This document shows positions 38,201-49,130 of a stretch of 64,000 nucleotides of DNA, in pieces. Origin of the DNA: Ambrosia x helenae (taxonomy: Eukaryota; Streptophyta; Magnoliopsida; Asterales; Asteraceae); assembly GCA_030844895.1 (NCBI GenBank), contig CM061231.1, forward strand, positions 88,942,706-89,006,705, written 5' to 3'. The translations under genes were made by a program, and so were the position numbers. Below the pieces are notes generated by a model that was not told where the DNA came from, did no database searches, and saw nothing but the letters and a program-made list of their open reading frames with translations. The first letter of the stretch is position 1, and the number at the start of each line of letters is the position of its first letter.

Positions 38201-38560
38201 GCCCACCATGGCACCACCATGATTACCCTGTATAGATAAAAGTTCTCCACCTGGGAGGGGGAATACGAACCATCTTCTCCTGACAGAGAATTTCAGCGTG
38301 TTGCTTGGACAACCAGTCCATGCCAACCACGAGATCAAAGCTTCCAAGGGTGATAGGTAGAATGTTGATGGCAAACGATTGCCCATCCAACTCGAGCTTA
38401 CTGTCACGGTGAATATGGGTTACCTCCACAGGCTTTCCATCAGCTAACTCTATGGTGTATGGGGTATCAAGAAGAGTAGGAACCATCCCTAGTTGTTTGC
38501 TAAGTATTGATGACACAAAACTATAGTCTGCACCAGTATCATATAAAATAGAAGCAAGAG
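35249..38560 (-). pseudogene. pol of C: protease to chromodomain; broken
   Basis: Protease DTGAD is at 38526-38540, followed by the dimer-side GMDWLS motif. RT starts at about 38040 (FPDIFPEELPGLPP), with FIDDILIYSK near 37540. An 8-bp deletion close to 37620, relative to E, shifts the RT frame. RNase H (VVYCDASIQGLG) and a short deletion near 36890 follow. Integrase is nearly whole in one frame (35604-37037): the HHCC finger, MDFITKLPRTP, SIISDRDGRFT and YHPQTDGQSER. A frameshift near 35570 separates the chromodomain (35249-35542; EPGEILERGIKKLRQS). Not functional as it stands. Confidence 0.9.
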
Positions 38561-39060
38561 TGTCGTACCCGTCACGACATTGTTATCAGTCCTAGCTTCC
38601 CCAGAGCCAATCACAATTGCTATTCCACGAGCCCCATTGTTGTTGTTACCGTTGTGGTAGTTGTTGTTGAAGGGCTTATACCTCACACTATCCCACGTTC
38701 TCTTGCTATCACCAAAAGTAGAAGATGAAGCTCCATGCTTCGGAAAAGTACCATGCTCAACAGCCTAATCCGTGTGTTTACGAGCCAGAATGAACGATTT
38801 GTTAGATTCTGGGTAGGTGAGCTGCAGTGGCCAAGCCACGAATCTAAGGGACCCACCCCTTTGGTCTGAAATTCGATCCGCTGGCAAAGTTGGTTAATTA
38901 GATTTGAGCACAAAGTATCCAACTCCTGTAGCTTGGTAGTGTAGGCATCGATCTCAGACCCAACCGTCCTTATATAATAAATTTCTAAATTTCCCCACAG
39001 GGTGTTACATTCTCCATCCAAGTATTTGTAACTCATCGAGTGTGCATGTAACATACATTA
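38541..39060 (-). pseudogene. gag remnant of C lacking zinc knuckles
   Basis: A capsid C-terminal piece is visible (VGSEIDAYTTKLQELDTLC, matching MSGSEIEKYTVRRNELAVLC in A). It leads to KRTWDSVRYK, then directly to an Asn/Gly-rich linker and GIAIVIGSGEAR at the protease border. In A about 105 residues with the CCHC knuckles lie in that interval. A further gap of some 15 bases just before the protease shifts the frame. Both gaps are also present in E. Confidence 0.75.
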
Positions 39061-40280
39061 CCCCATCCTGCCTGGGGCAAATGCACATGGCAAAGACTTA
39101 TACTATCGAAGCAATCAGACGGTCTCCTTCAGTTCCGTTGGAGTTATCGAGGTTTACGACCAATAAAAGGCTTAAAAATATGTTGGCAGGTTGTTGTTGT
39201 GGCATGTGCATTCAAGGTATAAGGAAGTTCAAATGAGGAAGTCAAGGGAAAAGAATGATTTTAGAAAAATAGATCTTTACTAGCTTGGAAAGATGCGAGG
39301 GCCTCAACCACCCTATCGTTGTTCATAAAAACTCAGTCTTATCTAAGTTAACAAGGGAAAAGAAAAGAAAATACAGGTAAGAAAAAGGTAAGAGCCAATC
39401 GTCGCCACGCTCTGTCTAGATAGTAGAGCCTTTATCATCACTTTCCATATGCTCATCCTGCTCAGGTTCCCCTTCCATCCCTTCTTCCTCCTCTTTCTTG
39501 GTGTCAGTGTTATATGGTTCACATCACGTACAGTCTCCTCCTCTAGTCCTATGTAAGCCAGTTTAGTGGTAAGTTGTACCACTCGTTCCTCCAATCGTGG
39601 CTATCAGCCATTAGTAGGTTTCGTCTTCCCTTGAGATGTTGCACTACGTTGCAGGCTTTACATAACTCCCCAAAAGTGTAACAAGCCCCGATCCACTGAA
39701 TTCCCATGAATCTACCATGTACTTATAAGAAACAGGGATATGCAGTTATACGTTCGCCCGCTCGCACTAGGCGTAAGGTACTAGAGTAAGAAATGAATTC
39801 TATATGTGTAACCCAGTCCCGCCTGAGTTTCGAATGAAGGTAAGAAAGATCAAGTAACAAGGAACAGAAACTAATTGTCTCCTTGCTTAGTGAAAAGAAT
39901 AAGTCTCAGTATTTGAATTTCTTCAATTTGATTTGGTTAAATGGTACCACGTCATGCGCATCGTGCGGCTTTCCTGTGCCCACAACGCTCGCAAGGGCTT
40001 TCTCCCCTGTACAATTGTTGTTTCCTCATCCATGAGGTTTGTTAGGATACTACTCCCAGTAATGCGCCACTGGTGTAATCCTGGGTTCCCACCATTGACG
40101 TGTTCAGAATTAGGTCTAGAACTAGAAGATAACATATCTCCCGAAATCATATGTTGTAGATATATGTAGCTAAAAGCTAGTTGTGCACTTAAGTTGTGAG
40201 TGTACTTATGCTATGATGATTATAGACTAGACTCAACATGCAGTCCTAGTTCACTATAACCAATGGCTCTGATACCAATC
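39061..40280 (-). other. 5' leader and unrecognised gag-proximal region of C
   Basis: The primer site complement is at 40266-40277, three bases from the LTR, with the leader shared by A and E (to about 40210). The rest should contain the first half of gag, but the usual capsid start (CTYK, WW motif) is not recognisable. A frame at 39343-39594 is basic (PRKRRKKGWKGN) and has a diverged partner in E; its nature is unknown. Confidence 0.6.
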
Positions 40281-43025
40281 TGTCACACCCTCAAATTTCC
40301 ACTGCGGGGTTTATACCGCGAGGCGCATGACAAACCAGGATCCCATAGCCATAAGTCACATGAACGAACTCTAAATGCCCAAACCATTTAGTTCGTTTTC
40401 AAAAACCAAGTTTAGTTAAGCTGCGGAAGCGTAGACCAAAGTTAAACCTTTTTAAAAACCATGCGCAAAACAACGCGCCCAAATTAAAACCATATGAGAG
40501 AAAATGTAAAAGCATAATATGTAATTTATGTGTATGCCCAAGACCCCAAATGCAGTGAAGTGTACAGTGGTTTCTAATCCTGGCACCGGAAGCTAACTAC
40601 CTGCAAAAGCATGTAAATCGTGTGTCAACATAAAGCTGGTGAGTTCACAAAGTAAAGTAATTGAGTATGTAAATGCGTTGGTTTCCAAAACCACGTAATC
40701 AAGTAAATTGAGTTGGTTCCTAGAACCGTGTAACCACTAGTTCGTCGCATGTCAAGGGTAGCGAACCCATTCATGATAACTAACACCGAATATACCGAAC
40801 TGCTATGTACGTGTAGCCACAAAAGTGCGCCGCATGCCTGACATCATTGTCTATCCACAATGATAAAGTTTCGTTAAGTTATAGTTCACGCCCGCGCTCC
40901 CCGAGCCGGTGTGAGGTTTGTAAGACCTAATAGCGCTATCAACTAATAACCCGCTTGCCAACCCTGGCAACTCATTCGGTACGTGAGGACTTACAGATGA
41001 TAGAGTTGGTTTAGTTCATCAAGGACACAATTGCGAACTAGCAAAGTAACCGACCCTCATAAGGATCCATAGCATCCCAACCCGGGATGTGTAAGTAGTC
41101 CCAAACCGGACTAGAAAAATGTTAAGTAAAGTGTCTCATACCTGAGACGCATGCTTTTGAGAAAAAGAGTAGTGAAACTCACCTTAGTGTGCAAGCAAAA
41201 GAAATCCGACCCGCAAGTAAAGTATGCTACCAACACCCTAATACAAATGTCACTAGGTGAGTATATGTGCATAACCAACACACCATATAACTCGTTTATC
41301 CGAGACTTTTAAATGTTCAAAACCGTGTAGTGACACCTAATGACTCTACATGCTCAAGTATGTCCTACGTATCCCGTTGGTGATCATAGTGATTATTATC
41401 AGTTTAATACATCAAATACATCTCATACAAGTTTTCACACAAGTACATGTCAATTACATACCACATACAACTCCAAATAGTCACATAAAGACCCCGTACA
41501 CAATCTGCGTTTTTAGGACAGATTGTGCGCTGTGAAAAAATGAATTATTTAAAATACTTAACGAATGAATTAAAGTCCCAAATTTTTACTGAGTATTCAT
41601 GAGGATTTGGTTGCAAACCCATATTTTTGTTTTGTCTTAAAACCAAACACAAAAATTATGAAAATTCGTACAACACAGCTATGTCCAGAAAATTTCCTCA
41701 ACAGGTCAGTTTAGTAGAAAAATTCTCAAAAATTGTGTATTCATCCAAACGGGATGAATCCACTTGGAAAAGCTCAATGTTTTCAATATTGACCTACTGT
41801 AAGAATTTCATAACTTAATTCCTTGTAAATCTCAAGTTATGACCATTTAAAGTTAACCCTAAATTCACAAATCCGAAAATCTGATATGACCCCTAACCAA
41901 ATAAAATTCCAAAAACGACTCAAACGGTGTCCAAATCTGATGGTTTTGCCCATTATGAAAAGCTAAGACCTTGTACATTACAATCATGCAAAGAAATCAT
42001 CAAAACAATCAATTTAACATCGAGATACAGCCCCTACAAAACACCCTAACGAATCTGCCAGAAACTGAAACTTGCTCCCCAAGTTATTCACAAACCCTAA
42101 TCATGCATAAAAATCTCTAATACATGCATAACTCATATTATTCTGATTAAACACCTATATTATCATACAAAAACCCTAATTATGATTACTAACAACAACC
42201 ATCATCATCAAATCACAATGAACATTCAAGAACACCCACATAACCCTATATGCGATTTTTATACATGCAATCTCTAGGGTTTTTAAAACTTTTCAAGTAT
42301 TGTAAATCATCAAGAAACATGTAAAATGTATACCTTGCAATGCTAAACTCCTCAAGGCCTATAGATTGCACCCAAATCAACTTGAATTAGTGAAAAAGAG
42401 GTGTTGTTTGATTGAATATTGAGAGAGGGGTTGGGGTGGGAGTTCACGGCGCATAAGGGGGGTGGGTTAGGGTTTTTTTTTTTTTTTTTTTGTCTCCTAA
42501 TTATAAAGGGGCTTGGCTTGTTGCCCAAGCAATTGGGTATTAGGCCCCTTATAGTCCATTAACCGAACCCGTTAGTCATGTTCTAGTCCAATACCGGGCC
42601 TGATGATATTAATCACCCTAAATTGCATAAAAAACTATTGTTTTTATTATCTCATAGCATATCAATCATAAGGTGCACGTAATTTGCATGGTTTACATAT
42701 TAACTTTCAGTTAAGCGGTAATTCACATAAACATGTAATCCACATAAACATGTAACTTCACGTTCATCATAATTCTATTGTACACATTATTATATATGCC
42801 AGACAAATCACCAACGTTCGGGATATAGGACTCGTGTGTGCATTGTGATGATAACTTTACTTATTATAATGTAACATATGTTATTATCACATAACATATG
42901 TTATTACCCTATAACATATATGAAGACCTTCCTAACTAACCCTAGTCAAGTGTTTAGTCACGTATGCACATGCAAGTTAACTAGAGTTCAGTTAAAGTAA
43001 GAACCTGAAAATGCGGGGTGTCATA
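40281..43025 (-). repeat. 5' LTR of element C
   Basis: 2,745 bp, nearly the same as 32381-35119, with scattered substitutions and one-base run differences. It starts TGTCACACCCTCAAATTTCC and ends TGTCATA, a decayed CA end. Confidence 0.93.
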
Positions 43026-43030
43026 GTTCC

Positions 43031-43530
43031 TCTGGGAAAATATCTGGGAAATCTCGGACTACTGGGATGTCCTCAATCTTAGTTTCAATTTCAGTTTCAG
43101 TTTCAGCTCGAGTGTCAGATATGTTAGCCAAAACGGCTGGATAGTCCTTACAAATTCACTTCTGGGCTTTCAAGAAGGAGATGATGCCCACCATGGCACC
43201 ACCATGATTACCCTGTATAGATAAAAGTTCTCCACCTGGGAGGGGGACACGAACAATCTTCTCCCGACAGAGAATTTCAATGGGATGCTTGGACAACCAG
43301 TCCATGCCAACCACGAGATCAAAGCTTCCAAGGGTGATAGGTAGAATGTTGATGGCAAACGATTGCCCATCCAACTCGAGCTTACTGTCACAATGGGTGT
43401 GGGTTACCTCAACAGGCTTCCCATCAGCTAGCTCTATGGTGTATGGGGTATCAAGAAGAGTAGGAACCATCCCTAGTTGTTTGCTAAGTTTTGATGACAC
43501 AAAAATATAGTCCGCACCAGTATCATATAA
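43031..43530 (-). pseudogene. pol of E, 5' part: protease and start of RT linker
   Basis: Continues the E reading upstream of the C insertion: protease DTGAD at 43510-43524, then IELADGKPVEV and GMDWLSKHPIEIL, then the linker to the RT with FPDIFPEE, where C begins. The protease frame is open for 114 codons but is out of frame with the gag remnant. Sequence is close to that of C. Confidence 0.85.
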
Positions 43531-44250
43531 AATAGAAGCAAGAGTTTCGTACCCGTCACGACATTGTTATCAGTCCTAGCTTCCCCAGAGCCAATCACAA
43601 TTGCAATTCCACGAGCCCCATTGTTGTTGTTACCGTTGTGGTTATTGTTTGTTGAAGGACTTGTACCTCACACTATCCCACGTTCTCTTGCTATCACAAA
43701 AAGTAGAAGACGAAGCACCATGCTTCGGAAAAGTACCATGCTCAACAGCCTAGTCAGTGTGTTTGCGAGCCAGTTGAAAGATTTGTTAGCTTTTGGGTAG
43801 GTGAGCTGCAGTGGCCAAGCCATGAATATGAGGGACCCACCCTTTGGTATGAAATTCGATCCGCTGGTAAAGTTGGTTAATTAGATTCGAGCACAAAGTA
43901 TCTAACTCCTGTAGCTGGTAGTGTAGGCGTCGATCTCAGACCCATCCGTCTTTATATAACAAATTTCTAAGTTTCATCACAAGGTGTTACGTTCTCCATC
44001 CAAGTATCTGTAACTCATTGAGTGTGCATGTAGCATACATTACCCCATCCTGCCTGGGACAAATGCATATGGCAAAGACTTATACTATCGAAGCAATCAG
44101 ACGGTCTCCTTCAATTCCGTTGGAGTTATCGAGGTTTACCACCAATAAAAGGCTTGAAAATACGATGTGCATTCAAGGTATAAGAAAGTTCAAATGTGGA
44201 AGTCAGGGGAAAAAGAATGATTTAGGAAAATAGATCTTTACTAGCTTGGA
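43531..44250 (-). pseudogene. gag remnant of E lacking zinc knuckles
   Basis: Shows the same order as C: a decayed capsid C-terminal piece, KRTWDSVRYK, an Asn-rich linker, and then the protease with the same frameshifting gap. No CCHC motif can be found in any frame. Additional stops are present. Confidence 0.7.
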
Positions 44251-45253
44251 AAGATGCGAGGGCCTTAACCACCCTATCGTTGATCATAAGAACGCAATCT
44301 TATCTATGTTAGCAAAGGGAAAGGAAAGAAAAGATAGGTAAGAAAAGGTAAGAGCCAATCGTCGCCATGCTCTGTCTAGATAGTAGAGCCTTCAGCCTCA
44401 CTTTCCATGTGCTCGTCCTGCTCAGGTTCCCCTTCCATCCCTTATCCTTCCTCTTTTGTGATGTCAATGTTATATGGTTCTCATCACGTACAGTCTCCTT
44501 CTTCGTCCTGTGTAAGTCAGCTCAATGGTCAACAACACCATTCGTTCCTCCAATCGTGACTGTCAGTCGCTTAGTAGATTCCGTCTTCCTTTGAGATGTT
44601 GCACTGCATCGCAGACCTTCGTAACTCCCCAAGAGTGTGTGTAACAAGCCCCAATCTAATGTTCCCATGAATCTACCATATACTTATGAGTAACAGGGAT
44701 ATGCAGTCATACGTCCGCCCGCTCATACTAGGCTTAAGGTACTAAAGTAAGAAAATAAGTTCTATATGTGTAACCCAGTCTTGTCTGAGTTCCAAATGAG
44801 AGTAAGAAAGGTCAATAACAATGAACAGAAACTAGTTGTCTCCTTGCTCAGTGAAAAAGGATAAGTTTCGGTATTTGAATTTCTTCACAGTTGATTCGGT
44901 TTGATGGTATCACGTCATGCGCATCGTGCAGCTTTCCTGGGTACGTGCGCCACAACGCTCGCAAGGGCTCCCTCCCTTGTACTATTGTTGTTTCCTCATC
45001 CATGAGGTTTGTTAAAATACTACTCCCAGTAATGCGCCACCTGGTGTAATCCTGAGTTCCCAACCATTGACGTGTTCAGAATTAGGTCTAGAACTAGAAG
45101 ATAACATATCTCCCGAAATCATATGTTGTAGATATATGTAGCTAAAAGCAAGTTGTGCACTTAAGTTTGTGAGTGTACTTATGCTATGATGATTATAGAC
45201 TAGACTCAACATGCAGTCCTAGTTCACTATAACCAATGGCTCTGATACCAATC
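44251..45253 (-). other. 5' leader and unrecognised gag-proximal region of E
   Basis: Primer site complement at 45239-45250, with the leader shared with A and C. Upstream sequence parallels the C region 39250-40280 but is more decayed. No capsid start is visible. Confidence 0.6.
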
Positions 45254-47225
45254 TGTCACACCCTCACATTTCCACTACAGTGTTTATACCGCGAGGCGCA
45301 TGACATACCAGGATCCCATAGCCATAAGTCATATGAACGAACTCTAAATGCCCAAACCATTTAGTTCGTTTTCAAAAACCAAGTTTAGTTAAGCTGCGGA
45401 AGCGTAAACCAAATTTAAACCTTTCAAAACCATGCGCAAAACAACGCGCCTAAATTAAAACCATACGAAAGAAAATGTAAAAGCATAATATGTAATTTAG
45501 GTGTATGCCCAAGACTCAAATGCAGTGAAGTGTGCAGTGCTTTCTAATCCTGGCACCGGAAGCTAACTACCTGCAAAAGCATATGTATATCATGGGTCAA
45601 CAAACAATGTTGGTGAGTTCACTAAGTAAAGTAAATGAGTATGTAAATGCGCTGGTTTCCAAAAACCACGTAAACAAGTATTGAGTTGGTTCCAAGAACC
45701 GTGTAAACACTAGTCATCGCATGTCAAGGGTAGCTAACCCATTCATAATAACTAACACCGATATACCGAACTGCTGATGTACGTGTAGCCACAAATGTGA
45801 GCCGCATGCCTTACATCATTGCCTATCAACAATGATAAAATCTGTTAAGTTATAGTTCACTCCCGCACTCCCCGAGCCGGTGTGAGGTTTGTCAGACCTA
45901 ATAGCGCTATCAACTAATAACCCGCTTGCCATAACCCGGCAACTCATTCGGTATGTGAAGGACTTACAGATGATAGAGTTGGTTTAGTTCATCAAGGACA
46001 CAGTTTGCGAACTAGCAAAAACCGACCCACACAAGGATCCATAGCATCCCAACCCGGGATGTGTAAGTATTCCAAAACCGGACTAGAAAGTAGAAGTCCC
46101 AAACCGGACTAGCAAGTAGTAGTCCCAAAACGCATGATTTTGGACTTTTTGAAAAGCTAACATCATAAGTTATGTTTTAGTATCAGAAAACAATAAGATT
46201 CGCATGTTAATCACCCTATAACAGCCATACAAGTCGTTACAGATAATCTGCCAAAAATCAGAATTTTAACAACATGACTCTTATAAACCCTAATCATCCT
46301 TAATAACCCACAATCATGCAATAAACTCATATTAACACAACAAAATCCATATTATCACGTTTAACCTCTGATTTTTATGTACCATGTGCTCTAGATGATT
46401 TTTTTTATCAACAATACTCATTAACATACATAACAAACATCCAAGATATCCTACACATGTTGATTTGCGATTTTAACATAAGTATTTCTTAGGGTTTTTA
46501 CAATTTTCCAGCCTTAAAACTTATCATACAACACATAAAGTATATACCTTGAATCGCTTAAGTCCTTAAAACTCCAAGATAGCACCCGAATCACTTGAAA
46601 CTTGTAAGGAATTGATGCAAGATTGAAAGTGAAGAAGAGGGTACACCCTCTTGAAAACCCACGGCGCAATGGAGGCTAGGGTTTGTGTTGTTTTTTTTAT
46701 ATAAACATAATACAGTAGGGTTAAGATCATGGGCCAAAGTTTTCGGGTTTATGGGCCTTTTCTTGATAAGCGGGCCTGTTAATACGGTTTTAATCCCGAG
46801 AATAGTCTCGATAATATTATTCTTACTAACTTATGTAAAAAATATTGTTTTTATCATCTCATAACATGTTAATTACAGAATGCACATAATTCATAGGTTT
46901 ACGTACTGACTATCTATTAAAACAGTATCCACATAAACATGGAATTCACAAACGCATGTTAATTCACATTCATCATCACCCAATAGATCATATGATTATG
47001 TATGCTTGACAAATCACCAACGTTCAAGATACAGGACTCGTGTGTGTGTTAAGACAAAACCTTCCTAGTTATAACGTACGTTAATATCATCCAACATATG
47101 TTATTATCCCATAACATATCGAAAGACCTTCTTAACTACCCCTAGTTAGGTGTTTAGTCACGAATGTACATGAAAGTTAACTAGAGTTCAGTAAAAGTAA
47201 TATCCTGAAAATGCAGGGTGTCACA
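45254..47225 (-). repeat. 5' LTR of element E
   Basis: 1,972 bp, matching 27454-29424 with scattered substitutions and indels. Its last 802 bp (from 46424) are part of the tandemly duplicated block and occur again at 49131-49933. Confidence 0.93.
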
Positions 47226-47466
47226 GCTTTAGACTCGGGTGTTCTTGGCTCGACCAAAGTTTCTCGTCTACGCTCGAATGTCCATGAACACCTGCTCTCA
47301 TGTGTTGGTGTCTCGATTAAAATTCTTTCTTTTAAGCTATTTTCTCCAAACACCTATAAAACAATAAAATACATAAATACATAATAAAACGACACGAAAC
47401 GAATACAAACTTGACCAAATAAAATACAAAATACATAGGAAATTAGATGTGTTTTGCAACATATCA
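47226..47466 (-). repeat. 5' LTR of B, tail after insertion E
   Basis: Starts with the second gcttt TSD copy and matches the end of the left B LTR (18122-18367, beginning with agactcgggtgttcttggc). It ends catatca, followed by TSD ggtat. Repeated at 49934-50175. Confidence 0.92.
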
Positions 47467-47471
47467 GGTAT

Positions 47472-47619
47472 ATGTTTGTAATTTAAATTAAAGGTTTATG
47501 ATTCTAAATAGTTAGGTTAGAATTCAACGACGATAGGTTACGAATAAAATAAAGAAAGCGGAACAAAAAAATGAAACTCAAAACTTTTATTAATTTTGTG
47601 AAAAACACGCGATGCTATA
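47472..47619 (-). repeat. 5' LTR of D, tail after insertion B
   Basis: Matches 1230-1378 of the left D LTR (aaaggtttatgattctaaat and onward). It ends gatgctata where the other LTR ends gatgttaca, so the terminal CA has decayed to TA. Repeated at 50181-50327. Confidence 0.88.
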
Positions 47620-48265
47620 TTCAAATAGACCAAATCAATGCAGAAAATGACACATCTTGGCAACATCTGTTCTATTGTTGATTCAAAACCCTAATTACAC
47701 AGTTTCTCACAACAAAAACCAAACAACGACCTAAACTTAATCAGCTACAGAGATTTGATTTACCTTACAGACAGTTGAATCCAATAATCGTCAGTTGAGT
47801 CGTTGATGTAGGGTTATGGTGACGGAGATAATCGTCAGATGAATCGTTGATGTAGGCAGAGAATCGATGAGATAATCGTTGATGTAGGCAGAGAATCGAT
47901 GTAGGGTTATGGTGACGGATGTTATGGTGATGAAGTGCAGCCATGGTGATGGAGGGTTACGGTGACGAATGACGATTGGGGAAGATTGGGGAAGGAAAGG
48001 CTACCATGGTGATGTAGGTTATGTACTGATAATATATTATTTGTTGCCTTTATAGTCTTCTTATTATATAAATATAGTAATATATATATATAGTAAGTCA
48101 TATAATATTATTTTTAACAAGTTTTTTTTCACCAATTTGCTACCGAAGAAAGATGGTGGCAAATTTATAACCCTTGCTACCGCTTAGCTACCGTAAGTTT
48201 CAAAATTTGCTACTGTGTTTTTTGGTAGCAAATTTTGGTAGCAATTGCTTGATTTTGTAGTAGTG
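47620..48265 (-). mobile_element. End of a CACTA (En/Spm-type) DNA transposon
   Basis: The right edge reads, on the minus strand, CACTACTACAAAATC, the canonical CACTA terminus. The last 150 bp hold many copies of the 8-mer TTGCTACC and its complement in both directions, typical of CACTA subterminal repeats. The 3-bp TSD would be aac (48266-48268). The left end is not in the window; D sits at 47619/47620, so the other end probably lies beyond D on the left. A second copy of this end is at 50328-50972. The remaining part, with gatgtaggg and ggtgacgg repeats, is non-coding. Confidence 0.8.
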
Positions 48266-49130
48266 AACGTAGTGAGATGCGTATAGTGAAAAAAATCTTC
48301 TAGCGTCCTAGGATAAGATAATACCCTCGGCTGTTAAATATCTTAGTGGAATTTCTAAATTGAACATAAGATTATATGTGCAGCACAATAACAGTAGCAA
48401 AATGACTAATTTGGGTTTAAAAAATAAAAGTTAAGAACACATGAAATTCTCACATAATAATTCATTCTTATCCGTCGAATAATTACAAACGATTACCATG
48501 AATTGAATTAGAGAAACGTATATAGATACGTTCTATTGTCTAATATACACTATATTTAACAATTGATAGAAAGAAAGATGTTCTTTGGATTTTTTTTCTC
48601 CCGATCACACCCCTAATTACACACAATGTTCTATAAAGGTTACAGACACAATACTTTTTTTGTATAAATTGATGACATTTCAAGTCTTGGTATATATCTC
48701 CATGCCTACTCTTTTTGTCTCTCCTACTCCTCCGCCTTTTTAACCTCATAATCCTTCTAACTTTGATTCCAATCCTTGATCTCTTCCATATCAAACTTCG
48801 CCACGTCCACTATCCTTTTTATTCTTTCATCAATAATCTTTTCATTATGTTTTATCGCTTCTTCCAGGTATGAATAATTAACCACTTGATCAAAGCTAGT
48901 TTGTTACCTTACAAGTGAATTGTCCTTTGAGGAATTTACAGCTGGTCTAACATTTATTTTGGATCACACAGTTGTAACTTCAACATTAGTTGAAGTAAGT
49001 TGGCGAGCTTTAGCTTGAGAAATTATAGTAACATGTTGCACCATGTTCCTTATCTTCATCTTTTTCATTCATGATATGTTTTCTTTAAGTGTCTTTCTTG
49101 GTTGCATTTAGATTCTCCCCCTTTCTGTTA
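48266..49130. other. Flank of the nest, with a possible decayed coding fragment
   Basis: No intact gene. On the minus strand from about 48870 to 48690 a frame reads as a charged helix (EEAIKHNEKIIDERIKRIVD) and is then broken by stops; the same is in the duplicate at 51397-51577. It may be a pseudogene piece or chance; I recognise no family. Confidence 0.35.

Larger units (their letters stand above)
32381..43025 (-). mobile_element. Chromovirus C (Tekay/Del-type), innermost element, inserted in pol of E
   Basis: LTRs 32381-35119 and 40281-43025, TSD gttcc at 32376-32380 and 43026-43030. The right end reads TGTCATA where the other LTR end reads TGTCACA, so the last CA has changed to TA. The element is 10.6 kb and on the minus strand with iMet primer site at 40266-40277. 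It belongs to the same family as its host E. Coding region is broken; the LTR pair is much more alike than that of E. Confidence 0.93.
27454..47225 (-). mobile_element. Chromovirus E (Tekay/Del-type), decayed, inserted in the 5' LTR of B and split by C
   Basis: LTRs 27454-29424 and 45254-47225 (1,971 and 1,972 bp), TSD gcttt at 27449-27453 and 47226-47230, iMet primer site at 45239-45250, double polypurine tract at the other end. The coding region on the minus strand has gag remnants, protease, RT, RNase H, integrase and chromodomain, cut in two by C at 32380/43026. Without C it is about 9.1 kb. Confidence 0.93.
16591..47466 (-). mobile_element. Athila-type Ty3/gypsy element B, decayed, inserted in the 5' LTR of D
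   Basis: LTRs begin TGATGCGTGAAATGTG and end ..CAYATCA; TSD ggtat at 16586-16590 and 47467-47471. The internal region on the minus strand carries a tRNA-Asp primer site, an Athila-type Gag, and protease, RT, RNase H and integrase with stops and frameshifts. The right (5') LTR is split by element E. Without E the element is about 11.1 kb. There is no recognisable envelope-like ORF in the 1.9 kb after pol. Confidence 0.92.
1..47619 (-). mobile_element. Non-autonomous LTR retrotransposon D (LARD-like), outermost retroelement of the nest, left end outside window
   Basis: Two copies of one LTR lie at the edges: the left copy starts before base 1, and the right copy starts at 14257 with TGTAACACCCC and ends at 47619. 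Between them are a tRNA-iMet primer site next to the right LTR and a polypurine tract next to the left LTR, so the element reads on the minus strand. Removing insertions A (3368-13872) and B (16591-47466) leaves about 2.4 kb of internal DNA with no gag or pol similarity. That layout, long LTRs with correct priming sites and no proteins, fits a large retrotransposon derivative mobilised in trans. Its right TSD would be ttcaa (47620-47624); the left partner is not visible. Confidence 0.85.
46424..49130. repeat. 2.7-kb tandem duplication, copy 1
   Basis: This block repeats head to tail at 49131-51836. It contains the end of the E 5' LTR, the B and D LTR tails, the CACTA end, and 865 bp of flank. 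Copies differ by a few substitutions and one-base run differences only. The join (tgtta|acatac) shares tta with both outer borders, a 3-bp microhomology. Confidence 0.95.

Noticed and set aside
29553..44250. One very long gag-pol locus with an intron of 10 kb
   Set aside because: The 10.6-kb interval has LTRs and a TSD, so it is inserted element C, not an intron.
48540..48794. 84-codon basic frame, duplicated at 51247-51501
   Set aside because: Identity between copies is due to the DNA duplication; it runs over a different frame from the possible helix remnant and matches nothing I know.
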